DNA of 64,000 bases from Phoma sp. XZ068 (GCA_004835665.1 RBKR01000022.1:62001-126000), one strand, 5' to 3'. Positions 21,530-32,264 are shown, counted from the stretch's first letter. The notes: generated by a model from the sequence alone, not told the origin. Made by a program: numbers and translations.

Positions 21530-22894
21530 TTAATTGTTGGCAGCATGCCAGAATGGGCTGCGACCGAGTGCATCTGGCTCATCTATCATGCGTGCTAGGT
21601 TTTCACCGAGATATTTGACCATTCTATGATGGCCTCGACATGCTGCAATATGCAACACTGAAGATCTACTCAGACAAAGCAGATCTAACTTTGCGCCTTG
21701 ACACAAGAGCTTATTGAAAGCAGATTCATCGCGCCGACACAAGGCTTGGTGTATGGCTGTACGTCCCAGACGCTCGATTCGATTGATTTGATCTGTTGGC
21801 CAATCAACAGCGATACCAGAATCGAAGATGATGTGATAGCTGGAGCGTCCGAGAAAGTCCATTCGCTCATCCTTGATGATGTCACGAGCAACTTTTGGGA
21901 TACGAACAAGCTCGCTTGGTGTGAAAATTTGACATGACCGGAATTGCGGTGGAACCTCCAGGTCAGTATTGTAGATGTATCGAGCTGAGTCATTCGTAAA
22001 AATTTGCCAACAGCGGTGTACATTCTCGATATCGTCTTTGCTCAGCACGACATCCGCCTGTACAAGCCTTGTTTGAAGGATGTGTGACATGCTCGGATGA
22101 CCGGACTTTTGGAAATGCATGATGTCAGCACAGCAATCTTGCACTGAGATGTGATCGAAGTTCCAGACAAGTCCGCGATGAAAGTGATGTTTTGCCAATG
22201 CGTGGTGGACATGTGCCAAAATTGATCCGGCGCCTAACTCCTGTAGTCGAGAGTTGATAGAGCGGGCAAACATTTGTAGCTCGTCAATGAGTTGTGAGAA
22301 CTCAGACGTACCGCTGTGAGAATTGCGCGGGCGTGAGTCATGAGAAGAGGGAAACATAGTTCCTGCTGATAGGTCTAGTGCTTCTTGTGTGATGGTAACG
22401 AGACTGGCGTGTAGAGCAAGCAGCAGAATCCTGGAGTAACGTCAGTGATCGTGTTAGAGTCATAGATTTTGATAAATTACGACTCTGCATGGTCTGGTGC
22501 TCCTGGTCGGTAAGATGCGTACATCGAGCTTGCTGTGTATAGAAGCTCTACAGAGGAAGAGAATCGCTGCGCCTGCTGGTTTCCTATAACCTTCTGAAGG
22601 CCAGGACTAGATCTATATTGTTTCGCCTTGTTCCCTCGGGTCACGAGGTGCGGTTCTGAACCTACGAGTCCCTTTCTTTCACAGCGCTCACATTTCTTGC
22701 ATAACGGCGTAATGCTGTGTGAACACTAGGACAGGTCAAATAGTTCTACCAAAACCTCAGAAAGGGATTGTGCTTACCCATTTCTTACTTTCTCCACAAA
22801 AAGTACATTTCCACACTGTCCCGGCTTTTCGAGGTGGCGGAGGAGCAAAGCCATGCTCAGAAGCTGAGGGTGCAGGAATCACACAGGATAACAT
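21530..22894 (-). CDS. Six-Cys finger plus ankyrin-repeat protein, right copy, ends at an internal stop
   Basis: Three exons read leftward, 22894-22778, 22725-22481 and 22430-21530, with introns of 52 and 50 bp, giving 420 residues to the TAA. The N-terminal finger reads CTFC-x6-C-x10-CERC-x6 and then Gly where the left copy has its last cysteine (ERKGLVG against IKRGFEC), so one expected zinc ligand is missing. Exon 3 begins with a hydrophobic stretch (ILLLALHASLVTITQEAL) and continues through a helical region to ankyrin repeats (GRTAIHQALCRRDESAFNKL, SVLHIAACRGHHRMVKYL). Plan, length and position relative to a small membrane gene match the left copy, so the two are taken as paralogues although sequence identity is low. 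The internal stop and lost cysteine suggest decay, but the rest of the frame is clean. Confidence 0.62.
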
Positions 22895-23692
22895 GGTGTA
22901 GGGAGAACAAGCAGAAGGAGACACTGTGATATTTAGAATCATTAATCAAAGATCACGGAGTGTGCAGTCTCGGGTGCGACAAGGCTGCGCCGATGCACGA
23001 TGAACTAAAGCGGTGAGCCGGCTGCAGGAGCAAGATGCCGCGCTGGGCTCAGAATCGATGTAAGGAAGATCCAGTGGTCCTTCTTGATGTTACTGACAAG
23101 GGTTTTGTACGATTGTACCCCCGTCATGCACAGCATGCCCGCCGTCGCATCCTGCTAAACCCAACAGCGCGGTCCGGAATATAATCTTGCAGATGCGCGC
23201 GAGACACGACTGGATCACAGGAAATGACAGTCTAGGCGGCTGCCTGAAAGCGCCACAGATTATCCTTGTCGTCTCGCCTCTGTCGCGCGCCGGCAGCGGG
23301 TAGTCTTCGCCTCATATGAACCTCCACATTACTTGTTTCTCGTGGCTCCCCTCGAACTCGTTTGTCTGTACCGTATGCCGAAATTGGTCTCCTACTCAAT
23401 ACCACCCCAGTCGCGGACGATAATTGACTTGCGCTGGCATTGGTCGCGCAAATTCGCTCGTTTGTTGTGGACGACGCTGCATGTGGGTACGTCGTTGGAA
23501 GCCATATGTGTGGCATTATAAGTAGCGGAGGTCGTTGGACGATGGAGATGCTATCATCTCTTCGCTGACACTTCCTCATCCACAACTGTACTCTGTCAAT
23601 CAACGACTTCACGGGGCTTGGTCAAAAAGTAAACTTTGTTGCCGCAACCCATAGTTCTCTTTTGTAAGAGAAAATCTGAAATAGCCTTCATC
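22895..23692. other. Divergent promoter region of the right module
   Basis: 798 bp between the leftward ankyrin gene and the rightward membrane gene, corresponding to 19581-20303 in the left module. It includes the TATA-like element noted separately. No supported gene. Confidence 0.4.
23515..23522 (+). promoter_or_regulatory. TATA-like element of the right small membrane gene
   Basis: ATTATAAG lies about 170 bp upstream of the ATG at 23693. Confidence 0.35.
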
Positions 23693-23881
23693 ATGCCTAA
23701 CTCGCCCTCGAACACGGCCACGGATGATCTCGCACTCCGAAAGACAGAAACGGTTGTGGCAGTCATCGCAATGCTTGCTGCATTAATGACGCTTGCTGTT
23801 TCCATGCTCTTCTGGCGTATGAAGATTCGAGCTCGCCATCGGCGTCGCAGGGTGTATGAGCTTGAAGCTATGGCGGTTTAG
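23693..23881 (+). CDS. Small single-pass membrane protein with basic stretch and ELEA motif, right copy
   Basis: 62 residues from ATG 23693 to TAG 23881. A polar N-terminus (MPNSPSNTATDDLALRKTE) is followed by one membrane span (VVAVIAMLAALMTLAVSMLF), a strongly basic segment (KIRARHRRRR) and VYELEAMAV. The basic stretch, the ELEA motif and divergence from an ankyrin gene all match the left copy. The TAG is immediately followed by GTACGT, a good splice donor, with GCTAAC and CTCAG about 45 bp on, and a frame open to 24120 lies beyond. The left copy is spliced at the equivalent place, so the TAG may have replaced CAG at the end of exon 1 and cut off a second exon. An alternative donor just before the stop would join to a WPYRKGR tail that resembles WSCRRRE of the left copy. 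Confidence 0.55.
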   Translation: MPNSPSNTATDDLALRKTETVVAVIAMLAALMTLAVSMLFWRMKIRARHRRRRVYELEAMAV

Positions 23882-25061
23882 GTACGTACGAATAAATCCC
23901 AATTAGTGAGAAAAGTGCTAACGCTCAGGATTGTTCAGTGGCCGTATCGGAAAGGGAGAAGTTTCGGTTGACGGATTATGAAGGCTGTGGTCGAGAAATG
24001 GTTGGATCTGGCGGGGCCACACTCTCTGGTTTTATGGAAACATGGTTATCTAGCGATCAATGCTCTCGGACTGCGTTGCAGACCTCTTGTACTTTCTGTG
24101 ATGTTGTTCTAAACCCCTAAGAGTGGCCAGTGAAATTGACTGCTTGAATGTCAGTTTGCCTTCAAACCCCAATCTTTCGTCGCGAATGAGTATTTGTTCA
24201 TGACGATTGAGTGATTGTTCGTAACGAATAGCGTGATGTTCTTTTTTCTCGGACAGATTCATTTGGCGAGGCAAAAGTCCAATATTGTAGTAATGTTGGA
24301 TGCTGCGACGACCGGTGGAGGCCCTTGGCAGGCCATACGGAGTTTTGCAATGTTGACGACACATGTGTAGGCGTTTGTTTGATTGTCAGACTACAATACC
24401 TCGTTCAGTTTACTATAGCCCCTTCCCACAGGTATGCAAGTGGAAGCTACTACTTTGGGCGTCTTCTGCATCATGAGAAATTGAGGATCCGGCTTGTTGT
24501 AAACATTGCAGAAGGCTCTTCTCTTTTTCTACGATGATATCAAGTGTCGGTGTCTGACGGAATCAGATGCTCACTCTGCATTTCAGTTGACTTGCTCCTG
24601 GAAGAAGCTCACGCAAAGGCTGCTGGTGAACGGTGAAATCTGCGGTTGAGCCGGATAACACGGCAGGCGTCGAGGTACTTGATACAGCGAAAAGCTGGGT
24701 CTCGGAAGCACGGCATCGTTGGCTTCGTACTCGTAATTGCGAGAGCCGCTCAACGCTTCATGAACCAGAAGCGTGAATAGTGAAGAAGCCCGGGGGTGCA
24801 GGTGGTATGGAGACGGTCGTACAGCTGCTTGATGGTGATGCAGAGAGCGGGTGGGGTCTCTGGTGGAGAGCTGCTGGAGAGCTGCAGGGTTCATGCTTCT
24901 GAAAGCTTGTTGCCCCGCTAAGCCAGCCAAACAGGGATGACGTCGTGGCCAGTCCAAGCTTCAGACGAGGAACAGGAAGGCGCATTCCACGCCAGCGGCA
25001 GACCTCGACATGTTGCGCGACTCCCTCCCGAAGAGCTAAAAGTCACACATCAGCATTCACA
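23882..25061. other. Intergenic region upstream of the PTEN-like gene
   Basis: 1.2 kb. The first part may contain a lost second exon of the small membrane gene (to 24120). Longer minus-strand frames at 24583-24985 are compositionally driven and unsupported. The right end holds the PTEN promoter and leader. Confidence 0.35.
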
Positions 25062-26986
25062 ATGGTATGTGACGGTGCGCCGACGGGGCCCGCGCGACCA
25101 GGCTGACATGCGAACAGGCTTCGATACTGCGGCAGATTGTCGCCGGCCCACGTGCCAGGCACGCCGAAGCTGGTCTCGACCTGTGCTATGTCACAGACAA
25201 CAGTACCGAGACCTGATATACACGCTCAAGACGGCTCTGACCTTCCTTAGTCATCGCCACATCCGGCCCCAGCGGCACATACCCCCAGCGCGCATACCGG
25301 AATCCGCTCGACTCGCTCGTCAAGTTTCTCGACTCGAAACATGGCGACGACTGGGCCATATGGGAGTTCCGTGCAGAAGGCACTGGCTACCCCGACAGCG
25401 AGGTCTACAACCGCGTCTACCACTATCCGTTCCCCGACCACCACCCGCCACCCTTCGCCCTCATACCGAACATCATGGCCAGCATGCGCAACTGGCTGAA
25501 GGCCAAGGAGGGCCGCGTCGTCGTCGTGCACTGCAAAGCTGGCAAGGGCAGATCAGGTACAGCCAGCTGCAGCTACTTGATGAGTGAAGAGGGCTGGCCA
25601 ATGGAGAAGGCTCTGCAGCGCTTCACCGAGCGGCGCATGCGGCCTGGCATGGGCTACAAGGGAGTCAGCATCCCCAGTCAACTACGATGGCTCACATATG
25701 TGGACCGATGGGCGAAGCACGGCAAGATCTATGTGGAACGGCAGGTCGAGATCCTAGAAGTGCACTGCTGGGGCTTGAGAGACGGCGTCAAGATCCAGAT
25801 TGAGGGCTTCGTCGAGGACGGCAAGCTAATAAAGAACTTCCACACGCTCACAAAGGAGGAGCGAGAACTTGTGAGGGGCGAGGTTAAGACCACAGGCATG
25901 GCACAAGCAGTGCATGAGGTCATGTACAAGAATGGCTTAAGTGGGTCATCTGGCAAGGCCAGCGCACAGCAGGACGGCAGCAAGAGCGACTCCAAGAATG
26001 CCAGCAGATCCTCGCTAGAAGTACCCCGAAACACTGACGGCGCCGCTACCTCTCAGACGGGCTCCAAAGAGAGCCTTCTCCCCGGCACCGGCGACGTTGT
26101 CTTCCGACCGTCGAAGCGCGTTGTGCTACCTACGAACGATATCAACATCGACGTCGAGCGCCGTAACAAAGCTGCGTTTGACCTTACAATGGTCACTGCC
26201 GTCGCACACGTTTGGTTTAACACGTTCTTTGAAGGTAATGGTGCAGAGAAGAACGGCACAGCCGACGAGTCGGGCGTTTTCGAGATCGATTGGGACGCCA
26301 TGGACGGCATAAAGGGCTCGTCAAGAAAAGGCACACAGGCTTTTGAGCGTATTGCAGTGGTATGGCGTGCGCTCAATGCTGAAGAGGGGCAGCCTGGCGT
26401 CATCATTACAGAGCCAAAAGAGGGCGAGGAGGTCCGACAGACTGGACCCACAGACTGGAAGGGCACGAAAGGTGTCGAGCCGAGCGAAGGCAAGGATCTC
26501 GGATTGCGTTCCTCAAGTCCGAACGACTCAGAGGTTGAGGTGAACAACACCGATGCTATCAAGAGCGCGAACGAAAAGAGCAAGACAACAATGAGAGTAC
26601 CTGGCCGCAGGAACAGTGACGAAAGCGACGACAGCGATACGAGGGACGTCCGATCACATGGCCCCAACGGCGAAGAAGTTCTACAATACCCCATGTCCAC
26701 AAGAACTAGTATGGAAGCCAATAAGAACGACGGCGCAACTCAAGCGAGCGCATCACAGCAGACAACAAGCCAGGTTGACGGTATAACAGCAGGAGACGCG
26801 AGGCCACCGTCTTCAGAATCGCACAGAGGCACGCGTCACGTTGGCAAGCTGGTTGACAACGTAAAGTTCCACGTCTCTGGCGCTGCATCGACAAGCGAGC
26901 TGCCTGACGGGAAACCAGAGGACGAGATGAAAGATGCGAAGCAACATCAACTCGGACATTTGGGCAAGAGCAAGTTATCGAATTGA
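25062..26986 (+). CDS. TEP1: PTEN/TEP1-type phosphoinositide 3-phosphatase
   Basis: Three coding exons, 25062-25064 (just the ATG), 25118-25202 and 25251-26986, giving 607 residues. The first intron begins immediately after the start codon (ATG|GTATGT). Splicing yields the family N-terminus MASILRQIVAGPRARH, then LDLCYVTDNIIATSGPSG. The dual-specificity phosphatase signature VVHCKAGKGRSGT carries the catalytic Cys and Arg, with the two lysines typical of PTEN acting on PI(3,4,5)P3. A C2-like domain follows (VEILEVHCWGLRDGVKIQIE and FEIDWDAMDG). A Ser/Thr/Asp-rich tail of about 170 residues is probably regulatory and phosphorylated. By family it removes the 3-phosphate from PI(3,4,5)P3 at the plasma membrane and opposes PI3K signalling. 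The phosphatase domain is unmistakable. The symbol follows the yeast homologue. Confidence 0.92.
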
Positions 26987-28443
26987 AGAGCGCGGGCCGA
27001 GTGCGAGGACGCGTGACATTCAGTACTTCAGGCTGTAGAACAAGGCTCTGGCCGTTGATGTACAGCGTAAGATACCGTGGAAAAACAGTGCAACGTATCA
27101 GGTTGGTGCACGAAGCACCCTCGTGTATACGCTGCACCTTGCAGGATGCATCGCAGAGGCGTTCAGTACTTGGGTGCACACACTAGCGGGAATGGGTTTG
27201 CCAACTTCTGTATTTCGGGTGGGTCGTTTTGCCGTGTTTTAGATATACCAGTTCAACAACAATGTTATCTTTATAGACTCTCATCTGTACATGTAGGATA
27301 GCTGCTGTTCCAACTCCCCGCAAACTCCCGAACATCAAGTTTCGTTGGTGTTGTGGGGTCCTCCAAAGTGAGGCGTGCGCCAACGCCTACAGTAACGTCA
27401 GCTTGCTCGCTTCGAAGTTTAGCGCGGTGTACAGCTCAGTGACCTCCCGAACTCGACCACAGTCGTGCTGTGCAACCCCAACTGCATCGGCACTCACCTC
27501 GAATTGGAATTTCCGTCAGCAAAGATGATTCCACAAGTGGATATATGTAGCACGGAATCGCGTCTGCGCGGTGCAGGGCTGCTGTTGTCGCGGCACGAAG
27601 CGCCGTGACGCCCTCATGGCGCAGCCTGCAGATGACCATGGAAGTATAAGAGTAGATCATCGGCGCTTACCAGACAGCCCCTCTTGAGTAGAAAGCTTTC
27701 CAAAACGACTGAGAAATCTCTAGACAACTCACCGGTCCGCCTCGGATCCAGGGAGCGTATCAATTGCTCAACCACGCGTCCGGCAAGGCAAGGCTGGAGG
27801 CGCCAACCAGCAGGCTGACACCACGCGACTTCACCAGATTCGCCAGATTAATCTGACCGGTCGGCTTGCATCTCACCGACTACGCATATCATTCTGCATC
27901 AAAGACTAATCTGATTCGAGATTACCATTCGTTGGACCTCATCACAACGGTTGCCTAGGCAAAGGGCCACAGCTGACGTGTGTCTACACATACAGGGTGC
28001 AGAGCCTCAACTATCACAGCCTGTATTCGCCATACAAGAAGCGGGGTAATAGGACCTTGTACTTCTCAACGCTCTCCCCCCTTATGCTTCAACAGTGCAC
28101 AAACATCTAGATCATCCGAAAAGGCAAAATCATCGTCGAGTCCTCATATGTTTACCGGATCGGCGCTTCTATTACGCAACATACCCCACTGGAACCTTCA
28201 CTTGGGTAGGATATCCAAAAAGGGCGGAAGGCAGCCTGTTCGTACAAGAAGCAAGTGAGATAAATGCCTAGTCAGTTTGCGTATAAAGGTTCGTGAGATT
28301 TCGGTTTCGCTTCTCTCACTCCTCCGCCTTAAAGTGAAACCTTACCTCGCCGCCCGCGACTTGAGTACCTCGCTGAATAGCCGAGCACATAGATACGTAT
28401 TCAATTCCTAGATAAACTATAGACTCATCGTCTTTACCACTCC
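26987..28443. other. Intergenic region, no supported gene
   Basis: 1.46 kb between two rightward genes. Only short random frames occur. The last 150 bp are the likely leader of the AAA ATPase gene. Confidence 0.4.
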
Positions 28444-31400
28444 ATGAATCACTCAGAAAGCATGGATTCAACTCCTGAAATACCTCCTCTACTTCCACCA
28501 GCCGACAACAAGCTGTCGGACACTTCAAGCTCTTCGCCGGTCATTGTTGCAACTCCGTCCGTGACATCAGAGCCAGACCAAATCTCGCTCGACAGAGACT
28601 CCAATATGGATTCGAGTCAAGACCAAGTTGACGGCCCAAAAGCTGAAGCGTCGACAAAAGTCGAGCCTGACGTCGTGATTGTGCCGCCGACATCACCTCC
28701 ACCTGTGACCAACGAAGACATAAAGAGCGTTGCCACATCCACAAAGAAGGCGGCCAAGACTAAGAAGAGCAAGAAAGGAAAGAAGCCGACCAAAAAGTCT
28801 ACGAGCAAGGCTGACGATTCATCCGCTTCTGAGAGCAGCGATGCAGATAGTGAGTCCGAGGACAGTTCTGAGGATGAAAAAGCGAAGCGCAAGAGGAAGA
28901 GGAAAGAGGCGGCCAAGAAAGCCGCAGCTAAAAAGAAGATAGCTAAGGAGAAGGCTAAGAAGATCAAAAACAAGAAGAAAAACAAGAAGGTAGATTCGAG
29001 TGACGACTCCAGCGACGACACATCCGATACCTCGACGGACTCGGATTCAGACTCTATCTCAAGCTCAGACTCGGATGACGCCAAGACGAAGCGTCGACGC
29101 AAAGCTTCCAAAGCTAAAGCCAAGAAGAAGAGCAAGAAGGCCGAGAGCTCCAGTGATGATAGCGAGTCGGACTCGTCCTCGAGTTCTTCCTCCAGCTCCT
29201 CCAACACTGATACTGACTCAGATGAGGCAAAGTCGAAACACCGACGTACCAAAGCTAAGCGCAAGGCAAAGAAATCTGTGGTTGACGATGTCTCTGCAGC
29301 TGACAACACGGCAGTTGTCGCTGCTACAGACGGAAGTGCAGCTCCCGCCCCCGACAATGATCTTGACACGCGAGTGACTCAGGTCACTGCAATTCTTCAA
29401 AACCTCAAGATGCAACAACTTGCTGCTGCAAGCGCCGTAGCCGCCGGTGTCACTCCACCACTGCCAAAGTCTCCAGCGAAGAAGAACCCACACGAGTTCA
29501 AGCGCATCGATCAGGTATGGGACGTCAAACTCCGCGACTATAAGCTTATAGAAAGCACTGCCGACCAGAAAGATGAGTTCGAGTGTGTGTTCACCGTACG
29601 ACGACGTTTCAACTGGGAGGGCAAGCACCGTGAAACCCTTGTTGACATCAAATCCAAAACCCTGAGAGGCGTGCTCCAAGTCGTTTTGAAAGAGTGTAAG
29701 AGTATCAGCCTTGTGGAGGATATACCGGAGGTTGATCCTCACATTCTCTTCCATTACTACGACGAGATCAAGACATACGCGAAGAAGACACTGAGGCCCA
29801 AGCTCAAGCGTGTAAAGAAGTCGAAGGACAAGAAGAAACTCGCGCAAGAAATTGCTCAGTGCAAGCTGCTTCTTGGTTACATCGACGAAGATTACGCTGC
29901 AACTCGGAAGGCGCTAAAGCCACTACTCAAAGCCGGCACCATCACTTACGACCTGTGCTGGGCGCTGTTCAAGCCGAATACAATCGTATACACGCCCACA
30001 TATGGTAACAAAGAAGACCCGAGATGTTTCAGAGTTGAACAATGCTACGAGTATGAAAGCTGGTTGAGCGGAGCCAAGTCGTGCTGTATTGATGGGAAGT
30101 ACCTCGAGTACGACGGCCAGGTATTTGGCCTCGGTGATCATCAAGCCGAGATAAAGGCATTCAAGGGCCACAAAAAGATCACCAGTCTGGTAGCATACCC
30201 GTTGAAGTATCACAAAGATCCCAAGGTAAGTGCGGACTTGATGCACTCCCTCTTGCGCCAAATAATAATCATCGAAAAGGGCATCCGAAAGCTACTCATC
30301 GAACGAGGCAAGAAGTTCGTCGCGCTTCAGGGCATGGTTTATCGTCTTCAAAAAGGTATTGCTTACCAGAAAGTCAAAAACATGATTGCCAAGTACAACA
30401 TCAACGGCCGTGTCATGGTTGACCCAGAAATCTTCCGTCGAATCCAGCCAAATTACCCACTCTCGTATATCAAGCCGGACGAGCTGAATGTAGAAGACGA
30501 AGAAGCCGAGCAGGAAATGAGCGACGACTGCTGCTGCTCTAGTGAGGAGGACGATGGTACAGATAGCGAAGAGCCTGACAAGGACCCAGTGCGCGTCGTG
30601 TTGTGGAAAGACAGCAAAGGCAAGAAACATCCTATCCAGGTACTCCAAAGCACAATTGATGCCGAGAATGGTGTTGGCGAGAATGCCACCACCAAACTCG
30701 AGACAGACGACGAAGGCAGAATGGGAAGTCATGTTTTCACTGAGGAAGAGCTTCTCATTGCTTCTCCTGTTGTCTTGGGTTTTGCTTTCTCCGAGAAACT
30801 CTGGCTTGAATTCTCCCTCTCCGGTATCGAGGAGATTCAATGGAACGCCGAAGCCTTTGACTCGCTGGTCTTGCCTGACCGTATCAAGTCCAATCTCAAA
30901 GGCCTCGTCTCCTCGCACCGCTTCAACGCCGCTCGCACAATTGATGACGTTATCCAAGGCAAGGGTAAGGGCCTCAATGTCGTGCTGCACGGCCCACCAG
31001 GTGTCGGCAAGACACTGACCGGTGAATCTATCGCCGAATACCTCAAATGCCCGCTCTACGCCGTCTCAGCCGGCGAGCTCGGCACCAACTCCGCCAGCCT
31101 TGAACGCGATCTTAACCGGATCATGGATATCACGCACTCGTGGGGTGCCATCTTGCTGCTCGATGAGGCAGATGTGTTCCTCGAGGCACGCCAGCCACAT
31201 GACATTCACCGCAACAGCCTCGTCTCGGTCTTCCTTCGACTTACGGAATACTACCAGGGCATCCTGTTCCTGACAACGAATCGTGTCGAGACGTTCGATG
31301 AAGCTTTCCAGAGCAGAATTCACATGGGCATCCGCTATGAGAATCTGAAGCCAGCTGCACGGAAGAAGATCTGGCAGCACCACGTGAAGAAGGTGGAGAA

Positions 31401-31719
31401 GATGGCAATCAAAGAGGGCGAAGAGAGCAAGGATAAGGTTCAGAAGATGAAACCTTTCACGGACTCGGACTTCAACGAGCTGAGTAAGAGGAACATGAAC
31501 GGTCGACAGGTAAGTGCTTCCTTGCTCGGGAGCTGCTTGAGCTTTGCTAACGAGTTGCAGATCAAGAATACCGTCAAGACTGGTCAGTCGATTGCGCTTT
31601 CGGAGAAAGCAACGTTCAGCATGGAGCACATTAAGCGTGTGCTCGAGGTCGCTGAAGCTTTCGAAGATGATATGCGTGGCGGCAAGGGATATCGTGAGGC
31701 CATGCAACACTACACCTAA
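28444..31719 (+). CDS. AAA+ ATPase with DUF7025-type middle domain
   Basis: The frame is open throughout, but two segments look like in-frame introns: 31510-31560 (GTAAGT, GCTAAC, CAG) and 30226-30279 (GTAAGT donor, weaker AAG acceptor). Removing both gives 1056 residues and restores YHKDPKGIRKLLIERGKKF. Residues 1-300 are a low-complexity tract of alternating Ser/Asp/Glu and Lys blocks. A middle domain begins at IDQVWDVKLRDYKLIE, of the kind found ahead of AAA modules in many filamentous fungi. The C-terminal AAA+ module has Walker A GPPGVGKT, Walker B AILLLDEADVFLE, sensor LTTNR and the arginine region DEAFQSRIHMGIRY. Such proteins hydrolyse ATP to remodel substrates. The specific substrate is unknown. 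The charged N-terminus suggests a nuclear location. Confidence 0.88.
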   Translation: MNHSESMDSTPEIPPLLPPADNKLSDTSSSSPVIVATPSVTSEPDQISLDRDSNMDSSQDQVDGPKAEASTKVEPDVVIVPPTSPPPVTNEDIKSVATSTKKAAKTKKSKKGKKPTKKSTSKADDSSASESSDADSESEDSSEDEKAKRKRKRKEAAKKAAAKKKIAKEKAKKIKNKKKNKKVDSSDDSSDDTSDTSTDSDSDSISSSDSDDAKTKRRRKASKAKAKKKSKKAESSSDDSESDSSSSSSSSSSNTDTDSDEAKSKHRRTKAKRKAKKSVVDDVSAADNTAVVAATDGSAAPAPDNDLDTRVTQVTAILQNLKMQQLAAASAVAAGVTPPLPKSPAKKNPHEFKRIDQVWDVKLRDYKLIESTADQKDEFECVFTVRRRFNWEGKHRETLVDIKSKTLRGVLQVVLKECKSISLVEDIPEVDPHILFHYYDEIKTYAKKTLRPKLKRVKKSKDKKKLAQEIAQCKLLLGYIDEDYAATRKALKPLLKAGTITYDLCWALFKPNTIVYTPTYGNKEDPRCFRVEQCYEYESWLSGAKSCCIDGKYLEYDGQVFGLGDHQAEIKAFKGHKKITSLVAYPLKYHKDPKVSADLMHSLLRQIIIIEKGIRKLLIERGKKFVALQGMVYRLQKGIAYQKVKNMIAKYNINGRVMVDPEIFRRIQPNYPLSYIKPDELNVEDEEAEQEMSDDCCCSSEEDDGTDSEEPDKDPVRVVLWKDSKGKKHPIQVLQSTIDAENGVGENATTKLETDDEGRMGSHVFTEEELLIASPVVLGFAFSEKLWLEFSLSGIEEIQWNAEAFDSLVLPDRIKSNLKGLVSSHRFNAARTIDDVIQGKGKGLNVVLHGPPGVGKTLTGESIAEYLKCPLYAVSAGELGTNSASLERDLNRIMDITHSWGAILLLDEADVFLEARQPHDIHRNSLVSVFLRLTEYYQGILFLTTNRVETFDEAFQSRIHMGIRYENLKPAARKKIWQHHVKKVEKMAIKEGEESKDKVQKMKPFTDSDFNELSKRNMNGRQVSASLLGSCLSFANELQIKNTVKTGQSIALSEKATFSMEHIKRVLEVAEAFEDDMRGGKGYREAMQHYT

Positions 31720-32264
31720 GGTTCGCAGGCATTGGAAGTCGGAAACACAGCACTTGAGTTGTACCTCATGTGCGAGAAGTCCTAATTACGGCAGCTTCAC
31801 GACACGATTTGATATAACTGAGAACACCTGGGGATTATACAGGCGTCTGGGGCATTCAAGACTGTGCTGGTCACCCGGGTTTCTTTCAGCTCCCTTGCAC
31901 ATGGCGATGATCTCTCATCTTAATACACCCTGCTATACGTTATATAAAGTACTTTGGGGGCATTTCACGAACCGCAAATAATGCTCCGAGTAATTGGCTA
32001 CGAGCTTGCCGAGGGTGTTCTAGACCCTCCAGAATGCACTGCTGTCCGCCTTGGCGGTGGCTGGATCCCCCCGCGAAAATCCCCGCTCTTCCCTCGGAAA
32101 CCTTCTGGGGCTCATGGAAACAACCTCACCTCACTTATTCCCGTCACATTGCACAACGGCCTCGCGTCACATCCATGCACCATTAGCTAGATCGTTTATC
32201 TCGTATACTGACAGCATTTCCAAGCCACAACTTGAAGAAGAAGGGCGTGTGCGCTGAGCGCACC
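31720..32264. other. Intergenic region upstream of the Zn2Cys6 regulator
   Basis: No gene is seen. It contains the ATPase 3' flank and the regulator promoter. Confidence 0.35.

Noticed and set aside
24583..24985. Overlapping minus-strand frames upstream of the PTEN gene
   Set aside because: They overlap each other in different frames and lie in the PTEN promoter; Pro/Ser/His composition follows local base bias.
28617..29369. 250-codon antisense frame rich in Ser, Leu and Phe
   Set aside because: Shadow of the Lys/Ser/Asp low-complexity tract of the AAA ATPase.
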